Source of the DNA: Pedobacter mucosus
GTDB lineage: Bacteria > Bacteroidota > Bacteroidia > Sphingobacteriales > Sphingobacteriaceae
Reading direction: 5' to 3'
DNA length: 64,000 bases
Assembly (NCBI RefSeq): GCF_022200785.1
Contig: NZ_CP087585.1
Coordinates: 4,464,001-4,528,000, forward strand
Of the stretch, positions 40,255 to 49,776 are shown piece after piece; the first letter of the stretch is position 1; each line of letters begins with the position of its first letter. Both the position numbers and the translations under genes were made by a program. Below the pieces are notes generated by a model, which was given only the letters and a program-made list of their open reading frames with translations, had not been told where the DNA came from and did no database searches.

Positions 40255-43200
40255 ATGTCAGACGACAAACCAATCATTTTAATTAAAGCTATTAAAGAAC
40301 TTAATATAGGCATGGGTACGGCCGTAGAGTTTTTAAACAAGAAAGGATTCTCAGCCGAGAAAAGTCCTGTGTTTAAACTTTCGGGAGAGATGTATGATGC
40401 CTTATTAAAAGAGTATCAGGGAGATAAGATCGTAAGAGAAGAAGCCAAGCAAATAGTGATTGGTAAGATACGTCGTGACGAGCCTGAACCTGAGAAACCA
40501 GTAGAAGCGCCGAAGAAGAATACCGATTTTGAGAAAGAAGATATTTTAATAAAAAATACTCAATCATTTGCTCCACCAGTAGAAAAACCTAAGGTAGTTG
40601 AAACCCCAAAGGTAGAAACTCCTGCTCCACCGGCTCCGGTTGTAACTCCAGCTGAACCAGTTGCAGTAGTTAAAACGCAAGATAAAGCTGAAGAAAGCGG
40701 GTTGCCAGGTGTAAAAATTGTTGGTAAAATTGATTTAAGTGAACTTAATTCAAAAACGCGTCCTGTTAAAAAGGAAGAAGCGCCAGTTACTCCTGCTCCT
40801 GCACCAGTTGCAAAAGTAGAAGAACCTGTAAAACCGGTTGAACAGCCAAAAGCTGAGGTAAAACCAGTAGAAGTTAAGAAGGAAGAAGCACCAATCGCTC
40901 CAGCTCCTGCAGCTGTAAAAGCTCCTGAGCCTGCAAAACCTGTTGAACAACCTAAAGCTGAAGAAAAACCAGTAGAGGTTAAACCGGTTAGCAAAGAGCC
41001 TGAGGTAATGAAAGCTCGTACTGTTAAATTGACTGGGCCAAATATTATTGGTAAAATTGTTTTACCAACTGTGCCCGATAGAAGAAACGGTCCGGTAGCA
41101 TCATCTAGCGATAGTGAGGCTGCTAAACGTAAGCGTAAACGTAAAAAAACTCCTGGAGCTCCAGGTCAGCCAGGTCAACATGGCGGTGGTCAAGGTCAGC
41201 AAGGACAAACTCCTGCAACGCCTGGTCAACCTGGTGCTTCTGGCACACCACGTACACCTTATCAAGGCAACAGACCTGCGAGTGGCACACCATACCAAGG
41301 CAACAGACCTGCTGGAGGTGGTGGTACCCCATACCAAGGAAATAGAAATAACAATACAAGCCGCCCAGGCGGAGGTTTCCAAAATAGAAGCGCTACACCA
41401 AGCGGACCTAAAGAAGAGCCTACAGAAAAAGAAATTCAAGATCAGATTAAAGCAACACTTGCTCGTTTAAGTGGTGCTGGTAAATCTGGTAAATTTGCTC
41501 AACGTGCTAAATTACGTCGTCAGAAACGTGATGATGTTGCATACAATGCAGAGGAAGCAGCAAGTGAACTTGAATCTCAATCGAAAATATTAAAAGTAAC
41601 AGAATTTGTTACGGCTAATGAGTTGGCAAGCATGATGGATGTGCAGGTTACCAAAATTATTGGTACTTGTATGAGTTTAGGCATGTTCGTATCTATTAAT
41701 CAGCGTTTAGATGCTGAAACCTTAACCATTGTTGCTGATGAGTTTGGTTACGAAATTCAATTCGTTAAACCAGATGAAGATGAAGAGAATGTAATTGAGG
41801 AAGAAGATGCAGTTGAAAACTTAATCGAAAGAGCTCCAGTTGTAACGATCATGGGTCACGTCGATCATGGTAAAACATCTTTACTGGATTATATCCGTAA
41901 AGCAAATGTTGTTGCTGGTGAAGCAGGTGGTATTACGCAGCACATTGGTGCATATATGGTAACTACGCCAACCGGTAAAAAAGTAACTTTCTTAGATACA
42001 CCAGGTCACGAAGCGTTTACCGCGATGCGTGCACGTGGAGCTAAGGCTGCAGATATTGCAATTATTGTTATTGCTGCGGATGATGCGGTTATGCCTCAAA
42101 CAAAAGAAGCAATCAACCACGCTCAGGCGGCAGGCGTACCATTGGTATTTGCTTTTACAAAAATTGATAAACCAGGTGCAAATTCTGATAAAGTGCGAGA
42201 GCAATTATCAGTAATGAATATTTTGGTTGAAGATTGGGGTGGTAAATTCCAGTCGCAAGAAATATCAAGTAAAACAGGCTTAAATGTTGATGCACTCTTA
42301 GACAAGGTGTTATTAGAGGCTGAATTATTAGAATTAACAGCTAATCCAAATAAAAGAGCTACAGGAACCGTAATTGAATCTGCTTTAGATAAAGGACGTG
42401 GTATTGTAACTACTGTATTGGTTCAGGCTGGTACATTAAGGGTTGGTGATCCAATTTTAGCAGGAAGTTATAGCGGACGTGTAAAAGCGTTAACAAACGA
42501 ACGTGGTGCTAAGGTTGAATTTGCAGGTCCTTCACAACCTGTACAGGTTTTAGGTATGCAAGGTGCTCCAACAGCAGGTGATCGTTTCAATGCTTTAGAA
42601 AGTGAAACTGAAGCTCGTGATATTGCAAACAAGAGAATGCAATTGCAACGTGAGCAAGGTTTACGTACACAGAAACACATTACGCTTGATGAAATTGGCC
42701 GTCGTTTGGCGATTGGTAACTTTAAAGAGCTTAATATCATTGTTAAAGGTGATGTGGATGGTTCGATTGAGGCACTTGCCGATTCGTTGCTGAAACTTTC
42801 AACTGAGCAAATACAGATTAACATCATTAGTAAAGGTGTTGGACAGATTTCAGAATCTGATGTATTATTAGCGTCGGCTTCTGATGCGATTATTATTGGT
42901 TTCCAAGTTCGTCCATCAACAGGTGCACGTAAACTAGCGGAAGCTGAGCAAATCGATATCCGTTTATATTCTATCATCTACGATGCGATCAATGAGATCA
43001 AATCTGCAATGGAAGGTATGTTGGATCCAGAATTTGAAGAGAAAATTGTGGCTAATGTTGAGATTCGTGAAACTTTCAAAATTACTAAAGTGGGTACCAT
43101 TGCAGGTTGTATGGTATTAGATGGTAAGATTACCCGTAAAAGTCAGATCCGTATCGTTAGAGATGGAGTTGTTGTTTACACAGGTGAATTGGCATCGTTA

Positions 43201-43335
43201 AAACGCTTTAAAGATGATGTTAAAGAGGTGTTAAAAGGTTACGAATGTGGTTTAAACATTCAAAACTTTAACAACATTGAAGTTGGCGATATTGTAGAAG
43301 CTTACGAACAGGTTGAGGTAGCTAGAAAATTGTAA
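40255..43335 (+). CDS. infB: Translation initiation factor IF-2
   Basis: IF-2 places initiator tRNA on the 30S subunit and drives subunit joining with GTP. The 1026-residue protein has a short N-terminal IF2_N domain, a Pro/Lys/Glu-rich linker (about residues 80-265), a Gly/Pro/Gln-rich linker (about 290-390) with repeats of TPYQGNRPA, an IF2_N2 segment (about 435-510), the GTPase (G1 GHVDHGKTS at about residue 535, [15 protein letters not shown]), and domains II to IV to the end. It is longer than E. coli IF2 (890), the extra being disordered. A strong terminator follows. Confidence 0.97.
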   Translation: MSDDKPIILIKAIKELNIGMGTAVEFLNKKGFSAEKSPVFKLSGEMYDALLKEYQGDKIVREEAKQIVIGKIRRDEPEPEKPVEAPKKNTDFEKEDILIKNTQSFAPPVEKPKVVETPKVETPAPPAPVVTPAEPVAVVKTQDKAEESGLPGVKIVGKIDLSELNSKTRPVKKEEAPVTPAPAPVAKVEEPVKPVEQPKAEVKPVEVKKEEAPIAPAPAAVKAPEPAKPVEQPKAEEKPVEVKPVSKEPEVMKARTVKLTGPNIIGKIVLPTVPDRRNGPVASSSDSEAAKRKRKRKKTPGAPGQPGQHGGGQGQQGQTPATPGQPGASGTPRTPYQGNRPASGTPYQGNRPAGGGGTPYQGNRNNNTSRPGGGFQNRSATPSGPKEEPTEKEIQDQIKATLARLSGAGKSGKFAQRAKLRRQKRDDVAYNAEEAASELESQSKILKVTEFVTANELASMMDVQVTKIIGTCMSLGMFVSINQRLDAETLTIVADEFGYEIQFVKPDEDEENVIEEEDAVENLIERAPVVTIMGHVDHGKTSLLDYIRKANVVAGEAGGITQHIGAYMVTTPTGKKVTFLDTPGHEAFTAMRARGAKAADIAIIVIAADDAVMPQTKEAINHAQAAGVPLVFAFTKIDKPGANSDKVREQLSVMNILVEDWGGKFQSQEISSKTGLNVDALLDKVLLEAELLELTANPNKRATGTVIESALDKGRGIVTTVLVQAGTLRVGDPILAGSYSGRVKALTNERGAKVEFAGPSQPVQVLGMQGAPTAGDRFNALESETEARDIANKRMQLQREQGLRTQKHITLDEIGRRLAIGNFKELNIIVKGDVDGSIEALADSLLKLSTEQIQINIISKGVGQISESDVLLASASDAIIIGFQVRPSTGARKLAEAEQIDIRLYSIIYDAINEIKSAMEGMLDPEFEEKIVANVEIRETFKITKVGTIAGCMVLDGKITRKSQIRIVRDGVVVYTGELASLKRFKDDVKEVLKGYECGLNIQNFNNIEVGDIVEAYEQVEVARKL

Positions 43336-43354
43336 AAGATTTTTTAATATAAAG

Positions 43355-43389
43355 AAAGGGTCAACAATTAAGTTTGTTGACCCTTTTTT
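43355..43389 (+). terminator. Terminator after infB
   Basis: AAAGGGTCAACAA and TTGTTGACCCTTT form a perfect 13-base stem, with six T at the end. It ends the rimP-nusA-infB transcript. Confidence 0.9.
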
Positions 43390-43411
43390 GTTGGCTTGAT
43401 TGGGTTGCGTG

Positions 43412-43532
43412 ACCAATCGTCAATCTCGCTAAAGCGGGAACCTTAAAGCTATAGTTTAAGCAAATAAAATAAAAATAGCTATCGCATCAGGTTTCCAAAT
43501 CAAGTTGAGAATGACGATCGTTCTTGGTTGGT
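43412..43532. repeat. About 120-bp element with terminal inverted repeats, copy 1
   Basis: It begins ACCAATCGTCAATCTC and ends GAGAATGACGATCGTTCTTG plus GTTGGT, so its ends are imperfect inverted repeats. The inside carries AAGCTATAGTTTAAGCAAAT. It is noncoding. A second copy lies at 44089-44207 and a half copy at 43603-43653. Confidence 0.75.
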
Positions 43533-43602
43533 ATTTGAAATGTGAGTTTACTTCATTGAGCCAATACTTGGAATTGATAATGGATTCTGACTTATTTATA
43601 TG

Positions 43603-43653
43603 ACCAATCGTCATTCTCGCGAAGGCGGGAATTTTAAAGCTGTAGTCGAATAA
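43603..43653. repeat. Left-half fragment of the 120-bp element
   Basis: It reads ACCAATCGTCATTCTCGCGA, then AGGCGGGAATTTTAAAGCTG, then TAGTCGAATAATTC. The right half is missing. A CGCGAAGGCGGGA motif here forms a small hairpin. Confidence 0.6.
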
Positions 43654-43740
43654 TTCTACAACTCCAAGCCTCTAGTTAACTGTCATCCTGAGCTTGCGAA
43701 AGATCTACTATTTTTCGCTAGGTAATCAGAGCTTCAATTT

Positions 43741-43930
43741 TTGGAATCCTCTTGGCCGGGAGGCCTTGATTTCTTTTGAGAAACCAAAAGAAACAAAAGT
43801 TTCCGGCTTGCTAAATTTCTGTTAAAGTCAGTGGTTCGGATTAGTCTGTGCCAACCCGAAATCCAGCTTAGGCCGGTACCAAAGCAGAACGAAGAAACAG
43901 TGGTACGGCTTAGCATGGAGCAAAACCCGC
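43741..43930. repeat. Related copy of the 54.6-kb tandem unit
   Basis: It contains GGCCTTGATTTCTTTTGAGA, a hairpin CTTTTG..CAAAAG, TTTCTGTTAAAGTCAGTGGTT, GGATTAGTCTGTGC, GCAGAACGAAGAAACAGTGG and TACGGCTTAGC. These match in order parts of the 377/378-bp unit at 54556-55571, at roughly 70% by eye. Between this and 44089 lies a fragment (43937-44020) with CGTCATTTCGAAGCTGGGCC. Confidence 0.55.
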
Positions 43931-44088
43931 AGGGCATCGTCATTTCGAAGCTGGGCCTGAGCGAGCTGAAGCAATCTCTATTAAAGTTGTCATTGGTAGT
44001 TTGCGAAGGATCTCATTTAAGCAAATATTTCCTGCCAATTTCAATAAATAATCTGTGTATTTACATTATTAAAAACGCTTATTATACA

Positions 44089-44207
44089 ACCAATCGTCAT
44101 TCTCGCGAAGGCAGGAATCTAAAAGCTATAGTTTAAGCAAATATAAGAAAACAGCAATCGCATTAGGATTCCCACTCAAGTTGAGAATGACGATCGTTCT
44201 TGTTTGG
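44089..44207. repeat. About 120-bp element with terminal inverted repeats, copy 2
   Basis: It begins ACCAATCGTCATTCTCGCGA and ends GAGAATGACGATCGTTCTTG plus TTTGG. The internal AAAGCTATAGTTTAAGCAAA matches copy 1. The rest of the gap, 44208-44400, is A/T-rich with nothing further recognised. Confidence 0.75.
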
Positions 44208-44400
44208 CGTTTATATATTCTTGGTAAGTTTTGTCGATTTGCTCATTTACATAAAGCATTCATCATAAAAATATGAGCCCCTTTTTTGGTACAAATATTC
44301 AAAATTGTTACGTTTGGATTTAGTAATTTTAGGAATAATTAAACAATATTAGCTAATTTACGGAGGTTACAAGTTTTAATAAAGCCTTAAAAATTAACCA

Positions 44401-45360
44401 TTGGAATTACAAAATCAAAACTATATATCCTCAAATTGTAGAATTTGTAGTGGAGCTTTTTCAAGCACTTATATCGTAAAAGAAATGATGTTTGGGTATA
44501 AAGACAAATTTGAATACCAACAATGCTCAAACTGCGGATGTTTACAAATCGCTGAACTGCCATTAAATATTCATAAATATTACCCATCTCATTACTATTC
44601 TTTTACTGCGACAACGGCGGCCTTAAAGAAACAGCCACTTATAAAAAAAATATTTAGTCAAATTCGGCTAAAAAAGTTGATGAATAGTGCTCGACCAGCG
44701 CTTAAATATTTAAAACCAATTAATGTTAAATTCAACGACAAAATTCTTGAGATTGGTTGTGGTAAAGGCCAATTAATATGTGATCTTTTTAACCTCGGGT
44801 TTGAAAATATCGAGGGGGTTGATAAATTTATTCCTCATGAAATTAATCATGGTTATGGGGTAAAAATAATGAAAAAAGAACTGAGCGAATTGAACGGGCA
44901 TGGCTACGATTTGATTTTAATGAATCATGTTTTAGAACACATGGATCAACAACAAGAAGTTCTTAAACAGTGTTACAGACTACTAAAAGATAAAGGATGT
45001 TTAATGATTAGCATTCCAATATTAGGAGCAGCGTGGGACATCTACAAAGAAAATTGGGTTCAGCTTGATGCGCCAAGGCATTTTTTTTTACATACGCTCA
45101 AAAGCTTAGCAATATTGGCTAAAGATTGTGGCTTTGAAATTAGGCATGAGCTATTCGATTCAATAAGTTTTCAATTCTGGGCAAGTGAACTTTATAAACG
45201 CAATATTCCTTTATTCTCCGAAGAAAATAATTTCAAAGCTTTTCCTATCGGAACTTTATTTACGCAGCAAGAATTGAGCAATTTTGAAAAGGAATCTACC
45301 AGATTAAATAACATTGGTAAGGGAGATACAGCTGCTTTTTATCTTTATAAATCTACCTAA
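44401..45360 (+). CDS. Class I SAM-dependent methyltransferase with N-terminal zinc-binding cysteines
   Basis: A 319-residue methyltransferase. The N-terminus has two CxxC pairs (SNCRICSG and QCSNCGCLQ), a likely zinc site. The SAM-binding motif ILEIGCGKGQLI is near residue 117, and YDLILMNHVLEHM (motif III-like) near residue 170. The start is TTG at 44401; the next ATG would cut off the first cysteine pair, so TTG is preferred. The gene lies alone after the repeat cluster and ends next to the convergent acyltransferase (adjacent stop codons). It resembles sugar or glycan methyltransferases. Confidence 0.82.
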   Translation: MELQNQNYISSNCRICSGAFSSTYIVKEMMFGYKDKFEYQQCSNCGCLQIAELPLNIHKYYPSHYYSFTATTAALKKQPLIKKIFSQIRLKKLMNSARPALKYLKPINVKFNDKILEIGCGKGQLICDLFNLGFENIEGVDKFIPHEINHGYGVKIMKKELSELNGHGYDLILMNHVLEHMDQQQEVLKQCYRLLKDKGCLMISIPILGAAWDIYKENWVQLDAPRHFFLHTLKSLAILAKDCGFEIRHELFDSISFQFWASELYKRNIPLFSEENNFKAFPIGTLFTQQELSNFEKESTRLNNIGKGDTAAFYLYKST

Positions 45361-46443
45361 TTATTGACCTACAATCCATTTTATTTTATTTGACTTATTA
45401 ATTAGATAAACAATAAAATAGCTTACAAAATAAGTAAGAATGAAACGGCCATATTGCAGCAAAACAAGTTCAAAAGAGGTTTTGCCAATCGAAGTGATAT
45501 TTAATGGTAAAAAAATAGTTGGAAGTATTTGAACAATAATAATGTAGTGCACCAAATGAATTCCATAAGTGCTACTACGTGGATTTAATTTCTTAATCCA
45601 CAAAGGATTGCCTAATCGATATAAAAACACGAAAGATATAAGTGAGTAAATGATATTGGTAACCCTGAGGGTATTGTAAGGATCTGCTTTTACGCCTGCT
45701 TTAATTAAATATAAACTTTCTAAGCAGGCAGCTATTAATGCCAAAATAGTGAAAATGGCCAATGTTATAACAGATCTTCGTTTAACCCATTCATTAAATT
45801 CTTTGAAATATTTATGCAAAATTACGCCTAACCAAAGGTAAAATACAAAGCCTAAAATAGCTGTTGTATGTTGACTATAAATCCATTCATGGTATAAATT
45901 AAGGGAATAAAACAAGGAACATAAGCCTAAAAATATCCCTACTTTCCAACTGTATAAGTATTTGCGGAAAATTAATAAAATTGAAATACTTCCTAAAAAG
46001 TTAAGGATAAACCAGAAACTCGTATTTACAATAATATCATAAAGCTGCGTTCCTAGGCCATAAAATGGTTTATCAAACATTGGAGACCAACTACCTTTGA
46101 TATGAACCACAAGCAAATTGCCGTAAATAAATAGCAAGAATATCACGATCCAAAAAAGCCAAGGTTTAAATGTCCCGTCAAATCTTCGCTTTAAATATTG
46201 TAGAGATGTGGTGGTATGAATTTTATCTCCAATTAAAAATCCAGCTAGAATATAAAATAAAATGGTACCGAACTTGAAGACTTGCATCGTAAAAAGTTGG
46301 ATTGATTGTTCGCCAAGAGTGGTGAAAAACTTCGGCTCTGGCCATACGTAACTATGTTCGAGTACAATAGTGATGATTGCGATAAATCTAAGAGAATCAA
46401 TAAAATCGTAATTGATCTTTTCTTTTTGGAGTGTGGTAGGCAT
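45361..46443 (-). CDS. Acyltransferase 3 family (OafA/WecH-type) membrane protein
   Basis: A 360-residue integral membrane acyltransferase with about ten hydrophobic segments. It begins near DSLRFIAIITIVLEHSYVW, the family segment with the conserved Arg and His. These enzymes put acetyl or other acyl groups on polysaccharides, lipid A or sugars. I start at the ATG 46443, since the longer frame opens with TTG and adds eight unlikely residues. It neighbours glycosyltransferases and probably decorates the same glycan. Convergent with the methyltransferase and divergent from a glycosyltransferase. Confidence 0.87.
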   Translation of the reverse strand: MPTTLQKEKINYDFIDSLRFIAIITIVLEHSYVWPEPKFFTTLGEQSIQLFTMQVFKFGTILFYILAGFLIGDKIHTTTSLQYLKRRFDGTFKPWLFWIVIFLLFIYGNLLVVHIKGSWSPMFDKPFYGLGTQLYDIIVNTSFWFILNFLGSISILLIFRKYLYSWKVGIFLGLCSLFYSLNLYHEWIYSQHTTAILGFVFYLWLGVILHKYFKEFNEWVKRRSVITLAIFTILALIAACLESLYLIKAGVKADPYNTLRVTNIIYSLISFVFLYRLGNPLWIKKLNPRSSTYGIHLVHYIIIVQILPTIFLPLNITSIGKTSFELVLLQYGRFILTYFVSYFIVYLINKSNKIKWIVGQ

Positions 46444-46555
46444 AATATTATGCAATAATAAGAACAATACATTTAATTGCTTCCTATTTTAACTTTAATC
46501 CAATCGAATTGTTACTTTCGCTCCCACCTGTTTCTAAGATATATTCAATGATATA

Positions 46556-47416
46556 ATGATTTCTATAATAATAGCTTCAGTTCAAGAAAGTTTTTTAAAA
46601 AATGTTACTTTAAATATTCAGCAGACCATAGGCGTTGAATTTGAAGTCATCTCCTATGATAACAGTAAAGGAGAACTTGGTCTTTGCGAAATTTATAACC
46701 TTGGTGCCAAACAAGCAAAATATGATTTGTTGTGTTTCATGCATGAAGATGTTGATATTAAATCTCAAAACTGGGGTTTAATCGTAGCAGAAATATTCAA
46801 AAATAAACAAACGGGGCTAGTCGGGCTAGCAGGAAGCACCTATAAATCTATTGCGCCATCAGGATGGTTCTGCAATGGCGGACCTCAAAAAATTAACTAC
46901 ATCAACTTATTGCAGCGTTATAAATTTGATGAGGCGGATACTTTTCATCATTTACAAAACCCAAAAGGCGAAAATTTATCTGAGGTAATTGCTGTAGATG
47001 GAGTGTGGTTTTGTACTCGCAAAGCTGCTGTTTTAAAATATCCATTCGACGCATTAACCTTTAAAAAATTCCACTGTTACGACATTGATTTTTCTTTATC
47101 CATAAGAGCAGAATACAAGACTTATGTAACTTTTGAGGTTTTGTTAGCGCATTTTTCAGAAGGAAATTATGACCGTACTTGGGTCGAAGAAACGCTTAAA
47201 CTTTATGATAAATGGAACAAAATTTTACCAATCGATATTGAAGGTTTATCAAAAAAAGATATTAAAGTTTCTGAAAAACATGCGTTTCGCTTTTTTCTTA
47301 ATCGAATGAAGATTGCGAAGTTTAATAAAAAACAAAGACTAAATGTTGTACTCAAAAGTAAAATTTACCAAAAAGTCGGTCTTACTTTATTCCTGAAACT
47401 TTGTATTGAAGCTTAA
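46556..47416 (+). CDS. Glycosyltransferase family 2-like (StrF-type) protein
   Basis: A 286-residue GT-A fold transferase. It opens MISIIIASVQESFLKNV, with the DxD-like MHEDVDI at about residues 62-68 and GLAGSTYKSIAPSGWFCNGG, a hallmark of the StrF-like branch. A second protein of the same branch lies at 48940-49773. It is convergent with the DUF5672 gene and overlaps it by four bases. The donor and acceptor sugars cannot be read. Confidence 0.82.
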   Translation: MISIIIASVQESFLKNVTLNIQQTIGVEFEVISYDNSKGELGLCEIYNLGAKQAKYDLLCFMHEDVDIKSQNWGLIVAEIFKNKQTGLVGLAGSTYKSIAPSGWFCNGGPQKINYINLLQRYKFDEADTFHHLQNPKGENLSEVIAVDGVWFCTRKAAVLKYPFDALTFKKFHCYDIDFSLSIRAEYKTYVTFEVLLAHFSEGNYDRTWVEETLKLYDKWNKILPIDIEGLSKKDIKVSEKHAFRFFLNRMKIAKFNKKQRLNVVLKSKIYQKVGLTLFLKLCIEA

Positions 47417-48222
47417 ATGGTATAACCTACATCTTCGAAATATGGTCTCCAAAAATCCAAGTGTTTTTCCCAGGCATGGCATCCAAAAGGAAGCTGATTA
47501 TGATTTAGCGTTAATGCCTTTTCGAGTTGAGTTTCAAAAGCAAAATCTATTGCTTCTTGATACTTGGGAATTTTTAATAGCTTCTTTTTTCTATTTATTT
47601 CTATACTGAAAAAGATATCTTCATTAAAATAAGCGTTTTGCTTTTCAAGATAATATTTAATTTTTTCTTTTTGAGTGATACATATTTCATGAAATGCCTT
47701 GGTTTTCCTTAATGACAAACCTCCATTTCCAACTTGATTCGCCATTTGTTTATCTAACGCTGGCATTCCATTTTTTTCAATCACGTTATATCTTCGATGG
47801 TAAAACGATTTTAATTCCTCTTTGTAATACTTGTACTTAGATTTAAATTGTCTTTCTCTTAACCAAGGAGCACCAATATAATCGTAATTTTTACTACACC
47901 AAAAATCTAGTTTATTGCTAAAAACAAACGCATCAAGCTGATGAATTAAAATGTAGTTAAAATTTAAAAATTGAGCATAAAACTCCTCACTTAGCATTAA
48001 GCTATTGTAACCATGAATACCTTTAAAATAATCATTTTTAAATGAAATCGAGGAAGTATTTTCTGAAAGATAATCTGGAAGATTTAAGTCCGTAGGTTTA
48101 ATAATAACAATTGTAAAATCTTTTAAAACCTTCAGACATTGCTCAAAAGCAATCTTTTCAAAATTGGAAAGTGGAATTTTGTAAATTGGAATAACAACAG
48201 CACATTGCTTTTGATTAGCCAT
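47413..48222 (-). CDS. DUF5672 family protein (glycosyltransferase-like)
   Basis: A 269-residue protein ending with the DUF5672 signature PFGCHAWEKHLDFWRPYF. Such proteins sit in glycan clusters and are likely transferases. The middle contains YDYIGAPWLRERQFK and VGNGGLSLRKTKAF, which resemble glycosyltransferase donor-binding loops. The start overlaps the stop of the upstream GT2 gene by eight bases, indicating coupling. It is the last gene of a minus-strand cluster. Confidence 0.8.
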   Translation of the reverse strand: MANQKQCAVVIPIYKIPLSNFEKIAFEQCLKVLKDFTIVIIKPTDLNLPDYLSENTSSISFKNDYFKGIHGYNSLMLSEEFYAQFLNFNYILIHQLDAFVFSNKLDFWCSKNYDYIGAPWLRERQFKSKYKYYKEELKSFYHRRYNVIEKNGMPALDKQMANQVGNGGLSLRKTKAFHEICITQKEKIKYYLEKQNAYFNEDIFFSIEINRKKKLLKIPKYQEAIDFAFETQLEKALTLNHNQLPFGCHAWEKHLDFWRPYFEDVGYTI

Positions 48223-48931
48223 TTTTTTTGAAGTATAAGTTTTTTAATTTCTTCCAACTGTAGCGAAAGTAAGCCCAAGCATTTAAATGTTGTTTAAATA
48301 AATTCGACTTATTAGCTTCAAATAAGTTATCTTTTATTGTACCGGAATAACCACCTATTGCGTAGTTTGAAATAAGTTGATCGATGTAAACAAATTCAAA
48401 TTCAGGATCATTCCAACAGTTTAAATTTAAAACGTAATCGGCACAAACAATATATTCTTCTTGATATTTATATTTTGCAAAAACACTTTTTGGGTAAAAT
48501 ATAGCCTGGTGACAAATATTGGTTTTCGTTAGGGTATAATCATCTTTTATTTTTCCACTAAAAACCAATCCATGAAAAAAAACTTTACCATAATAAATTG
48601 TTTTAGGCTGGTTTAGTAATGAAATACTTAAATTAAAACCTTCTAGTAATTCATCATCAGCTCCTATAAAGATTAACCAATTTCCTTTAGCGATCTTAAC
48701 CGCTTTATTCATGGCATCATAAATACCGCTGTCTTTTTCACTTTTCCAATAATCAATAATATCTTCATTTTGCTTAATTAAGGCAAGCGTTGAATCGGTA
48801 CTTATAGCATCTAAAACAATAAATTCTACCTCATTAGCTTTAAATTTTCTAATACTGTCAAATAAAACGCCTATAGTTTTTTCCGCATTTTTAGTAACCG
48901 TTATTATACTTATTTTAAAAGGTGAATTCAT
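48215..48931 (-). CDS. Glycosyltransferase family 2, WcaE-like
   Basis: A 238-residue GT2 enzyme. Typical motifs are ISIITVTKNAEKTIGVLFDSI, VEFIVLDAISTDST, SEKDSGIYDAMNKAVKIAKG and IFIGADDELLEG with the DD metal/nucleotide site. WcaE-type enzymes add sugars in colanic-acid-like polysaccharides. The start ATG lies eight bases after the previous gene, and it overlaps the DUF5672 gene. Confidence 0.85.
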   Translation of the reverse strand: MNSPFKISIITVTKNAEKTIGVLFDSIRKFKANEVEFIVLDAISTDSTLALIKQNEDIIDYWKSEKDSGIYDAMNKAVKIAKGNWLIFIGADDELLEGFNLSISLLNQPKTIYYGKVFFHGLVFSGKIKDDYTLTKTNICHQAIFYPKSVFAKYKYQEEYIVCADYVLNLNCWNDPEFEFVYIDQLISNYAIGGYSGTIKDNLFEANKSNLFKQHLNAWAYFRYSWKKLKNLYFKKNG

Positions 48932-48939
48932 AATTTTGC

Positions 48940-49773
48940 TTAAGCGTTTTCTTTATTTTTCAAAACGTATCTTTTTTTATGAAAGAAGATTTTATAATAC
49001 TGCCTTACAAAAAATTTAATGGGTTGTAAGCTATAAAACCATGCGGTAAACCAATTTCCTGATAAATAAAAGCGAGTGATTGTGGTAGTCATAAAACGCC
49101 CTCTAAACGCATGATTGTATTTCTTGATGAATTCTTTTTCTAATTTATCAAAAGAATGATCTGGATTTCCATCACTTTTATGAATGATATTGAAATCAAT
49201 TATATAGGAATTAAAACCTAAAACATCGGCAATTAAACATAAATCTGTGCCATAAAGGTGGAAGCCAGATAAATCATGAGATAAGGCCAGGTTTGCGCTG
49301 TTTTTAACAATGATAAAGTTTTCATCAACAGTTTTTGTTCTGAGTGGTAAACGTTTTTCTTTTATTTGATTACCAGAACCTTGCGTTAAATTTGTTGCAA
49401 TCCATTTGAAATTGATGCCGCCAGCATTGGCTAAAATCGCCCAGTTGTTGTCATTTTTTTCAATCTCCGCAATCTTAATGTCTAAGTGCTTTTTATCGTG
49501 ATCATGGATAATAATATCTTGGTGGCAAAGAATAATATACTTTCCTTTTGCTTGATGAAGAAATTGGTTTAAGCCGCCAAAGGCCTCAAAACTACATTTT
49601 TCAGTATTATCAATAAATAAATATTCACAACAATCTTTATCGAAACCTTTCTCTAGAAAGGAATTTAACATCTCCTCATACTCAACCTTTTTGGTAACCA
49701 AAGTACAGATAGAATATTCGTACGCGTATTGGGGCTTTTCTAAAGATTTAGCAATATTTAAAACTGTACCCAT
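48940..49773 (-). CDS. Glycosyltransferase-like protein of the StrF branch
   Basis: A 277-residue protein similar in layout to the product at 46556: ILCHQDIIIHDHDKK stands in the place of the DxD region, ILANAGGIN follows, then SHDLSGFHLYGTDLCLIA and NPDHSFDKLEK in the C-terminal half. It starts three bases after the transporter gene, so these are surely cotranscribed. The DxD-like motif is HQDIIIHD, so activity is likely but unproven. Confidence 0.75.
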   Translation of the reverse strand: MGTVLNIAKSLEKPQYAYEYSICTLVTKKVEYEEMLNSFLEKGFDKDCCEYLFIDNTEKCSFEAFGGLNQFLHQAKGKYIILCHQDIIIHDHDKKHLDIKIAEIEKNDNNWAILANAGGINFKWIATNLTQGSGNQIKEKRLPLRTKTVDENFIIVKNSANLALSHDLSGFHLYGTDLCLIADVLGFNSYIIDFNIIHKSDGNPDHSFDKLEKEFIKKYNHAFRGRFMTTTITRFYLSGNWFTAWFYSLQPIKFFVRQYYKIFFHKKRYVLKNKENA

Positions 49774-49776
49774 AAA

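Noticed and set aside
40560..40994. Antisense open frame of 144 codons over the infB linker
   Set aside because: It mirrors the low-complexity Pro/Lys/Glu linker and gives a Gly/Ser/Ala-rich product, a usual artefact.
43734..44136. Two short open frames (both strands) between infB and the methyltransferase
   Set aside because: They overlap dispersed repeat elements and have no family motifs, so they are not genes.
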